Part shown: piece after piece, positions 28,000 to 34,799 of the stretch | Position numbering within the stretch: position 1 is the first letter of the stretch | How the letters are laid out: each line of letters starts with the position of its first letter | Assembly (NCBI GenBank): GCA_028727605.1 | Contig: JAQYOA010000244.1 | Coordinates: 1-34,799, forward strand | Direction of reading: 5' to 3' | From: Lachnospiraceae bacterium | GTDB taxonomy: Bacteria; Bacillota; Clostridia; Lachnospirales; Lachnospiraceae | Length of the DNA stretch: 34,799 nucleotides | The notes under the pieces: model-generated | What the model was told of the DNA's origin: nothing | Databases searched by the model: none | The model's input: the letters and a program-made list of their open reading frames with translations, nothing else | Program-made: the position numbers and the translations under genes

Positions 28000-28030
28000 C
28001 TTGATAAAAACAGGAATGGAGGAATTACAG

Positions 28031-29629
28031 ATGGGAATGGATGCAAAAAACGCAATTTTATCCGGGAGAACAGCATTGGGGATTGAATTTGGTTCTACAA
28101 GAATTAAGGCTGTGCTGGTAGGAGAGGATAATGCTCCGATTGCTTCCGGAAGTCATGACTGGGAAAACCGTTATGAGGACGGAATCTGGACTTATCATTT
28201 GGATGATATCTGGAACGGTCTGCAGGATGCCTATGCCAATATGGCACAGGATGTCAAAGAAAAATACGGAGTCACCCTTACTACGATCGGTGCGATTGGT
28301 TTCAGTGCGATGATGCATGGCTATATGGCGTTTGATCGGGAGGGAAATCTTCTTGTGCCGTTTCGTACCTGGAGAAATAACATTACCGGAAAGGCAAGCG
28401 AGGCGCTGACAGAGGTATTCTCCTATCATGTGCCGCAGAGATGGACAATTGCACATCTTTATCAGGCAATTTTAAATGGAGAGGAACATGTAAAAGAGAT
28501 TGATTATCTGACCACACTGGCCGGCTACATTCAGTGGAAAATGACAGACGAACGGGTAGTTGGCGTTGGTGAAGCATCCGGTATCTTCCCCATTGATTCT
28601 GATACAAATACTTATTTTGCAGATATGGTGGAGAAGTTTGATCAGCTGACAGCAGAGAAGGGTTACCCATGGAAACTGACCGGGATTCTTCCGAAAGTAC
28701 TGGTTGCCGGAGAAACCGCAGGCTATCTGACGGAAGAGGGAGCCAGACTTCTGGACGTTTCCGGTAATCTTCAGGCCGGAATTCCTCTGTGCCCGCCGGA
28801 AGGAGATGCAGGAACCGGTATGGCAGCCACGAACAGCGTGACAAAGAGAACGGGAAATGTATCTGCAGGTACTTCCGTATTTGCCATGATTGTGCTGGAA
28901 AAGAATCTTTCCAAAGTTTATCCGGAAATTGATATGGTAACAACTCCTACCGGTCATCCGGTGGCGATGGTTCACTGCCAGAACTGTACCTCTGATCTGA
29001 ATGCCTGGGTTGGACTGTTTCGGGAGTTCGCGGAAGCTTTTGGAATCCAGGTGGATATGAATGAGCTGTTCGGAACTTTGTATAACAAAGCTCTGGAAGG
29101 GGATGTGGACTGCGGAGGATTGCTTTCCTACAATTATTTCTCCGGTGAACATATCACTGATTTTGAGGAAGGTCGACCACTGTTTGTGCGCACACCGAAC
29201 AGTAAATTCAGCCTTGCAAACTTTATGAGAGTTCATCTGTTTACTGCACTTGGCGCTCTGAAGGTGGGACTTGATATTCTGCTGAAAGAAGAGCATGTAC
29301 AGGTGGATGAGATCTTTGGCCATGGAGGATTGTTTAAGACAAAAGGTGTAGGTCAGAAAATTCTCGCCGCTGCCATGAATGCGCCGGTATCGGTTATGGA
29401 AACAGCAGGTGAGGGCGGTGCCTGGGGCATTGCACTGCTGGCTTCCTACATGATTAATAAAGACGAGAATGAGACGCTGGATGATTATCTGGCAGAAAAG
29501 GTGTTTAGCGGAAACAAGGGAAGCAAGATGAATCCGGATCCGGAGGATGTTGCGGGATTTGAAGCCTTTATTGAGCGCTATAAAGCCGGACTTCCCATTG
29601 AGCGCGCCGCAGTGGAAAATCTGAAGTAA
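28031..29629 (+). CDS. FGGY-family carbohydrate kinase
   Basis: [54 protein letters not shown] 28031 with GGAGG upstream. Confidence 0.92.
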   Translation: MGMDAKNAILSGRTALGIEFGSTRIKAVLVGEDNAPIASGSHDWENRYEDGIWTYHLDDIWNGLQDAYANMAQDVKEKYGVTLTTIGAIGFSAMMHGYMAFDREGNLLVPFRTWRNNITGKASEALTEVFSYHVPQRWTIAHLYQAILNGEEHVKEIDYLTTLAGYIQWKMTDERVVGVGEASGIFPIDSDTNTYFADMVEKFDQLTAEKGYPWKLTGILPKVLVAGETAGYLTEEGARLLDVSGNLQAGIPLCPPEGDAGTGMAATNSVTKRTGNVSAGTSVFAMIVLEKNLSKVYPEIDMVTTPTGHPVAMVHCQNCTSDLNAWVGLFREFAEAFGIQVDMNELFGTLYNKALEGDVDCGGLLSYNYFSGEHITDFEEGRPLFVRTPNSKFSLANFMRVHLFTALGALKVGLDILLKEEHVQVDEIFGHGGLFKTKGVGQKILAAAMNAPVSVMETAGEGGAWGIALLASYMINKDENETLDDYLAEKVFSGNKGSKMNPDPEDVAGFEAFIERYKAGLPIERAAVENLK

Positions 29630-29643
29630 AGAGGAGAAAAGAA

Positions 29644-30339
29644 ATGTTAGAAGAATTAAAGAGACGTGTCTATGAAGCCAACATGCTTCTGCCGAAATAC
29701 AATCTGGTGACATTTACCTGGGGAAATGTCAGTGAAATTGATCGCGAGAGCGGCTTGTTTGTAATCAAGCCAAGCGGAGTGGATTATGATTTGCTGACAC
29801 TGGATGATATGGTTGTCATGGATTTAAATGGAAATAAAGTGGAGGGACGGTACAAACCGTCTTCCGATACACCGACACATCTGGAACTGTATAAAGCATT
29901 TCCGCAGATTGGCGGTGTGGTACACACCCATTCGTCCTACGCGACCAGCTGGGCTCAGGCAGGGAGAAGCATTCCCTGCTACGGGACTACTCATGCAGAT
30001 TACATCTATGGTGAGGTACCCTGCCTGCGTTGTCTGACGAAAGAGGAGATTGAGGATGCATATGAAGAGAATACCGGGCATCTGATTGTCAATGAATTTA
30101 ATCGGATGGGAAAAGATGTCATGGCTGTTCCGGCTGTGCTTTGCAAGAATCATGGTCCTTTTACCTGGGGTAAGAATGCCTACGAGGCTGTTCATAATGC
30201 AGTTGTTCTTGAAGAAGTGGCAAAAATGGCCTATCGTGCCGAGACGATTAATCCGAGAATCCAGCCTGCGCCAAAAGAGCTGCAGGATAAGCATTATTAC
30301 AGAAAACATGGGGCAAATGCCTATTATGGACAGAACTAA
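29644..30339 (+). CDS. araD: L-ribulose-5-phosphate 4-epimerase (class II aldolase)
   Basis: [53 protein letters not shown]. Confidence 0.93.
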   Translation: MLEELKRRVYEANMLLPKYNLVTFTWGNVSEIDRESGLFVIKPSGVDYDLLTLDDMVVMDLNGNKVEGRYKPSSDTPTHLELYKAFPQIGGVVHTHSSYATSWAQAGRSIPCYGTTHADYIYGEVPCLRCLTKEEIEDAYEENTGHLIVNEFNRMGKDVMAVPAVLCKNHGPFTWGKNAYEAVHNAVVLEEVAKMAYRAETINPRIQPAPKELQDKHYYRKHGANAYYGQN

Positions 30340-30365
30340 GAAGAGCAATCGGCTCAAGAAAACAC

Positions 30366-30394
30366 TTGCACGGATTGACAAAGAGAAGTATAGT
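30366..30394 (+). promoter_or_regulatory. Candidate promoter of the SLH protein gene
   Basis: TTGCAC - 17 nt - TATAGT. Confidence 0.5.
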
Positions 30395-30428
30395 GGGATA
30401 AGGGATTTAGAGTGAAAGGAGAAAACAA

Positions 30429-32390
30429 ATGAAACGAATGCTTGCTCTGATACTTTCTGCGGCAATGTGTTTCGGATTACTGCCCGGCTCTGTTTTTGCA
30501 GCAGAACCGGACTATTATGAAGTTACCTACATAAACCCGCTCTACTCCGGGGAGGTTCGGGAAAGCGATCTTGAGACTGTCTCACCGTATCGTGTCAGTG
30601 CTGCATCCGACGAGGAACCTGAGTATTACACCAGGGTCAGTGAAGCCGGAGCTATTGTGCGAGAAGCGATGAAAGAGCGGCAGGAGACGATCGTGGTCGG
30701 TTTGCAAAGAGATACTCTGGATGGAGATCTGGCAAAAGAACTGGCTTACGAAATTTTTAATCAGGCAATTGAACACACGGGGAATCCTGTGGAAGGCGAT
30801 TATCTTGCCTGGCAGTATGCCGGATGGAAAGGAAGTATTTCCTATAAGACAAGCAATGGCATTTACTATGCGAAGTTTACTTATTCCATAACCTATTACA
30901 CTTCAAGTGAGCAGGAAGAGGAAATGGATGCCGCTGTGGAAGAGGTTTTAGGTCAGCTGGATGTGTATGATGATACGGATTATGAAAAGGTCAAAGCGAT
31001 TTACGATTACATCTGTGCACATACTACCTACGACAATGAACATCTGAACGATGAAGACTATAAGCTGAAATTCACTGCGTATGCGGCTTTGATTAACGGT
31101 ACTGCTGTCTGTCAGGGGTATGCGGTGCTGTTTTATCGTCTGGCACTGGAATTGAATGTTGACAGCCGATTGATTGCCGGAAAAGGAAATGGTGAGTCTC
31201 ATGCATGGAATATCACCGATCTGGATGGTGCGTATTATGATCTGGATTCCACATGGGATGCGGGAAAGACAAGCTACCGGTATTTTTTGAAGTGTGATGA
31301 AAATTTTGGTGATCACACCCGGAATGAAGAGTATGCGTCCGAGGAATTCTATAAAGCATATCCTATGGGATCCGGGGATTATACACCGGATGCTTCTCTG
31401 GAAGTGATAGCAGAAGGAACGTGTGGAGAAGATCTTCGCTTTGAACTGAATGCAGCAGGAAGACTGACTGTTCGCGGAACAAAAGAGATGACGGATTATG
31501 AAATCGGCAAGGAGAACACTCCCTGGCAGGAATACACAGAAGAGATCCGGAAGGTTCGCATCCGGAACGGTGTGGAGAGTATTGGCAATGCCGCTTTTGC
31601 TTCCTGCAGTAATCTGAGCGAAGTAATGATTTCTTCTGATGTTGTCCGGATTGGCAGTTATGCTTTTGCGGAATGTTCCGCTCTGACGGAGGTGACAATT
31701 CCGGCAACTGTGACTGAAATCGGAGCGCACGCTTTCGACGGATGCGATCACTTAACAATTTGTGGATATCGCGATACAGCTGCCCAAAGCTATGCGATAG
31801 AAAATGACATTCCGTTTGAAGATCTGGATCCTGAGCCGGAACCGACTCCGGAACCGGAAAATCCGTTTACGGATGTCAGCGAATCTGATTATTATTATGA
31901 TGCTGTTGTGTGGGCATATGAAAAGGGAATCACTTCCGGCAAAACGGCGACTACTTTTGAGCCGGACGGAGAATGTACCCGTGCTGAAGCAGTGACTTTC
32001 CTGTGGCGAGCAGAAGGCAAACCGGAACCGGAGACGACAGAAAATCCGTTTACAGATGTGAAAGAGGATGCTTACTACTATAAGGCAGTTTTGTGGGCAT
32101 ACGAAAATGGAATTACTTCCGGAACGACAGCGACCAGTTTTAGCCCGAACAGTGTGGTAGACCGGGGTCAGACCGTCACTTTCCTGTGGCGAGCAGAAGG
32201 CAAACCAGAGCCGGAGATGACAGAGAACCCGTTTGCGGATGTGAAAGAGGATGCTTACTACTACAAGGCAGTTTTGTGGGCATACGAAAACAAGATTACT
32301 TCCGGAGTTACAACGACGGAGTTTAAACCGAAAAATCATTGTATCCGTGCACAGATCGTTACGTTTTTGTATCGGTATATGGGACAATAA
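30429..32390 (+). CDS. Secreted transglutaminase-like / BspA-type LRR / triple SLH surface protein
   Basis: Signal peptide MKRMLALILSAAMCFGLLPGSVFA; Cys-His-Asp core AVCQGYA...SHAWNITDLDGAYYDLDSTWD; LRR repeats; three SLH modules (NPFTDV..YYYKAVLWAYENGITSG). Confidence 0.92.
   Translation: MKRMLALILSAAMCFGLLPGSVFAAEPDYYEVTYINPLYSGEVRESDLETVSPYRVSAASDEEPEYYTRVSEAGAIVREAMKERQETIVVGLQRDTLDGDLAKELAYEIFNQAIEHTGNPVEGDYLAWQYAGWKGSISYKTSNGIYYAKFTYSITYYTSSEQEEEMDAAVEEVLGQLDVYDDTDYEKVKAIYDYICAHTTYDNEHLNDEDYKLKFTAYAALINGTAVCQGYAVLFYRLALELNVDSRLIAGKGNGESHAWNITDLDGAYYDLDSTWDAGKTSYRYFLKCDENFGDHTRNEEYASEEFYKAYPMGSGDYTPDASLEVIAEGTCGEDLRFELNAAGRLTVRGTKEMTDYEIGKENTPWQEYTEEIRKVRIRNGVESIGNAAFASCSNLSEVMISSDVVRIGSYAFAECSALTEVTIPATVTEIGAHAFDGCDHLTICGYRDTAAQSYAIENDIPFEDLDPEPEPTPEPENPFTDVSESDYYYDAVVWAYEKGITSGKTATTFEPDGECTRAEAVTFLWRAEGKPEPETTENPFTDVKEDAYYYKAVLWAYENGITSGTTATSFSPNSVVDRGQTVTFLWRAEGKPEPEMTENPFADVKEDAYYYKAVLWAYENKITSGVTTTEFKPKNHCIRAQIVTFLYRYMGQ
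31992..32330 (+). repeat. Near-identical 183-bp SLH module repeat
   Basis: Units begin at 31992 (GTGACTTTCCTGTGGCGAGCAGAAGGCAAACC) and 32175 (GTCACTTTCCTGTGGCGAGCAGAAGGCAAACC). Confidence 0.85.
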
Positions 32391-32393
32391 ATA

Positions 32394-32455
32394 AAAAGCA
32401 GGAATCCGTTTTTGGAATTTCTTAAGTGAATTTCAAGAGCAGATTCCTGTTTTTC
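32394..32455. terminator. Bidirectional terminator
   Basis: AAAAAGCAGGAATC...GATTCCTGTTTTT. Confidence 0.75.
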
Positions 32456-32472
32456 GTCATATCCAGTATCGT

Positions 32473-33948
32473 TTATCGAAGTGTAAGGCGAAATACCACA
32501 GGCTTATCCGAAGCTACATTTTTGGTAGTAATGTGAAGTCCCTGCTCGTCCCGTACCCATTTTGGAGTTTCATCAAAACCGAGTACATCCACACGGTCAA
32601 TGATTCCGCAAAAGAGCGGAAGATGAGAAGCATCTGCCTTTGCAAAAGAGCGGATGGTAATCCGTCCGTTTTCCGGATAGGAAAGACATGCGGCATAAAT
32701 ATGGGAGCCTTTGACTGTGAAGCGGAAATCCTCTGATGTGAAGACTTTATCAGTTTTATCAGTAAACTGCCCCTGTGCTACTTTTGTTGGTCCTTCACTG
32801 CTGTATCTCCATGGACGGGTACCGTAGATGGCCTCTCCGTTTGCGTCCATCCATTCTCCGATTTCAAGAAGTACTTTCGTATCCTCCGGAGAAATCGTTC
32901 CGTCCGCCTTTGGACCGACGTTTAAAAGGAGATTGCCGTTTTTGCTGACAATATCCACCAGATCGCAGAGAATGCTTTTGGCTGATTTGAATTGATTATT
33001 TTCGGTATAGCACCAGGAATTTTTCGCAATCGCCGTGTCCGTCTGCCAGGGGAAAGGCTGACATTCGGAAAATTGTCCGCGCTCAATGTCTACCAGTGCG
33101 GTTCCGAACATAAAAGCATCGTGCTTATAGGCAATGACAACTTCCTCTCCCCAGGAAACTGCACGGTTGTAATAGTAAGCAGCTATTTTTTTCAGATACG
33201 GTTTTGCACTGGAATGCTGGATCCACCAGTCGAAATACAGTTCTTTGATATGGTAGCGGTCGATCAGTTCGCAGGTACGGATCATCCAGTCTTCCAGAAA
33301 TTCCCGGGAGGGAGTTGGCTCACTAAACAGATCATGGTGATCCGGCTCAGGCATAGCCGGCCAGTAGAAGTCACCCCATTGTTCCTGATCGGTAATGTCG
33401 CTGTCAAATTCGCGTCCGTGTCCCATAAAGAACCAGTGTTCAATTCTGTGCGTGGAGGCGCCGTTGATCAGGCCCTGGCGATGGCATTCTTCAGTTAATT
33501 CGCCGAGGATATCTCTCTTTGGACCCATTTCCCAGGCATTCCAGCAAGAGAGATCACTTCGGTACATCTGAAAACCGTCATGATGTTCAGCGACGGGGAC
33601 AACGTATTTTGCACCGGCTTTTGAAAACAGAGTGATCCATGCAGCGGGGTCAAATTGTTCCGCGCGGAACATCGGGATAAAATCCTTGTATCCGAAGTCT
33701 TTCTGGTTGCCGTAGGTTTTTTGATGATGACTGAAGACGGGACTGTCCTGGATGTACATGTTGCGGGAGTACCATTCATTTCCAAAAGCAGGGACGCTGT
33801 AAATTCCCCAGTGGATAAAAATACCGAATTTGGCGTCCCGAAACCATCGGGGAGTTTCATGCCGGGACAGGGAATCCCAGTCATCTTTGTAGGGACCGTT
33901 TTCAATTACCTGATCAATCTGATCGAGATAACGTTGTTTGTCATACAT
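32473..33948 (-). CDS. Alpha-L-fucosidase (GH29), no signal peptide
   Basis: WFRDAKFGIFIHWGIYSVPAFGNEWYSRNMY, VPVAEHHDGFQMY, ELYFDWWI, NGNLLLNVGPKADGTI. Confidence 0.95.
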   Translation of the reverse strand: MYDKQRYLDQIDQVIENGPYKDDWDSLSRHETPRWFRDAKFGIFIHWGIYSVPAFGNEWYSRNMYIQDSPVFSHHQKTYGNQKDFGYKDFIPMFRAEQFDPAAWITLFSKAGAKYVVPVAEHHDGFQMYRSDLSCWNAWEMGPKRDILGELTEECHRQGLINGASTHRIEHWFFMGHGREFDSDITDQEQWGDFYWPAMPEPDHHDLFSEPTPSREFLEDWMIRTCELIDRYHIKELYFDWWIQHSSAKPYLKKIAAYYYNRAVSWGEEVVIAYKHDAFMFGTALVDIERGQFSECQPFPWQTDTAIAKNSWCYTENNQFKSAKSILCDLVDIVSKNGNLLLNVGPKADGTISPEDTKVLLEIGEWMDANGEAIYGTRPWRYSSEGPTKVAQGQFTDKTDKVFTSEDFRFTVKGSHIYAACLSYPENGRITIRSFAKADASHLPLFCGIIDRVDVLGFDETPKWVRDEQGLHITTKNVASDKPVVFRLTLR

Positions 33949-34032
33949 AATGAGAAGCTCCTTTCCTTTTGCGTTTTCAATTCTTATGCTTTCATTTTAG
34001 ATGGGGCGGCGAAAAATAAAAACTGGAAAAAA

Positions 34033-34057
34033 CGACATAATTTGATATTCTATGTCG
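34033..34057. promoter_or_regulatory. Inverted repeat in the divergent GH29/AraC intergenic region
   Basis: CGACATA-11-TATGTCG flanked by A-run and T-run. Confidence 0.5.
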
Positions 34058-34125
34058 CTTTTTATGGTAATTTATGATACGCTGAAAGAAGAGTAGACGG
34101 AAACGATCATACAGAGGATAAAAAA

Positions 34126-34799
34126 ATGGCAGATGTGAATTATGAGATGAAATTGGGAGAAACGCTGTTTACTTTGGTTACCGTGGGAAGAGGAACGGTG
34201 GGAAGTATTCCGCTGCACAGTCACAGCGGCGGTAGTTTCGAACTGCATTATATTGTTCAGGGAAGCGGAAGAATCCGTATCGGAAATCCGGAACAGATAA
34301 GGGAAATGAGCGTTTATCCAGGCATGTTTTTTCTGACTGGCCCAGGGGTAGAACATGAGCAGGTTTCATCCAGGTCGGATCCTATGGAAGAAATTGGAAT
34401 TTACTATACAGCCCCAATCGATATGGTAAAAAGTGCAGCTGATGTACTTGACGGAAAAAAGGAAAAGAAACCGGGAATGGAAAACTGGATGCTGGCTTTG
34501 CTGGGACGAAGAGTCTGGGTTGGAGAAATACCGTCGGAAGTTTCCGAACTGTTGATTCGACTGTGGAGAGAGGTAAACGAGAAAAAATCAGGATTTCAGA
34601 CAATGATTCCATTGCTGGCCGGGGAGCTTTTGATTACACTTGGAAGAATGTATGAGACAACGTCCGGTGACAGTCATCATGTCTATATTCCCCAGTCGCA
34701 GGAATTGAAATATCTGTTGCTGGAACGTGCGTTTCTGGAAGATCCGGTACATCTGACGATCCGGCGGCTCTCCGAAATTCTGGGATTGAGCGTGCGCCA
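34126..34799 (+). CDS. AraC-family regulator with cupin N-terminus (truncated by window end)
   Basis: Open frame from ATG 34126 to the window end: MADVNYEMKLGETLF...LHSHSGGSFELHYIVQGSG...LLERAFLEDPVHLTIRRLSEILGLSVR; start of the AraC HTH. Confidence 0.88.
   Translation, partial: MADVNYEMKLGETLFTLVTVGRGTVGSIPLHSHSGGSFELHYIVQGSGRIRIGNPEQIREMSVYPGMFFLTGPGVEHEQVSSRSDPMEEIGIYYTAPIDMVKSAADVLDGKKEKKPGMENWMLALLGRRVWVGEIPSEVSELLIRLWREVNEKKSGFQTMIPLLAGELLITLGRMYETTSGDSHHVYIPQSQELKYLLLERAFLEDPVHLTIRRLSEILGLSVR

Noticed and set aside
27929-28030. Upstream start of the FGGY kinase ORF
   Set aside because: Runs through strong inverted repeats; the ATG at 28031 with GGAGG SD matches the family N-terminus ([10 protein letters not shown]).
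28472-29713. Long antisense ORFs (413 aa here; also 4505-5443, 13770-14765, 17193-18182, 22055-22837)
   Set aside because: Shadow frames opposite strongly supported CDSs; compositionally unlike real proteins (Cys/His/Arg-rich) and lacking SD signals.
1-34799. Defence island, prophage, transposon or biosynthetic cluster
   Set aside because: No integrase, transposase, phage structural, restriction, toxin-antitoxin or NRPS/RiPP-type genes recognised.

Overview
The window looks like chromosomal DNA from a Lachnospiraceae-like Firmicute (inferred from protein style and tmRNA/tRNA form; not verified). It is mostly dense housekeeping and accessory metabolism. At the left end are tmRNA (ssrA) and tRNA-Leu(AAG) on the minus strand. 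These are followed by a DUF5054/GH38-like gene, a VanRS-like two-component system, a precorrin-2 dehydrogenase-like gene overlapping hemB, PHP and metallophosphoesterase genes, and a cyclase. Next come a MoxR-like AAA ATPase + VWA pair, a MarR regulator with a heterodimeric ABC exporter, an M18 aminopeptidase, an AEC transporter with an XRE regulator, a DUF1292 protein, and ilvE. The right part has an Orn/Lys/Arg decarboxylase-family protein, exonuclease III, a GH13-like debranching-enzyme homologue, DUF5662, a DapL-like aminotransferase, an FGGY kinase with an AraD-like aldolase, a transglutaminase/LRR/SLH surface protein, a GH29 fucosidase and a truncated AraC regulator. No rRNA, CRISPR array, transposase or prophage was seen. 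The observations I rate highest are: (1) a compact H-type pseudoknot-like leader abutting the Shine-Dalgarno of ilvE; (2) a GH13 debranching homologue whose catalytic Asp, Glu and region I motif all appear substituted, suggesting a pseudoenzyme; (3) a five-copy 15-bp-periodic AACAGTT array just downstream of a consensus promoter for the marR/ABC operon; (4) a MoxR/VWA pair with a non-canonical Walker A (GEKATGKN) and no obvious client.
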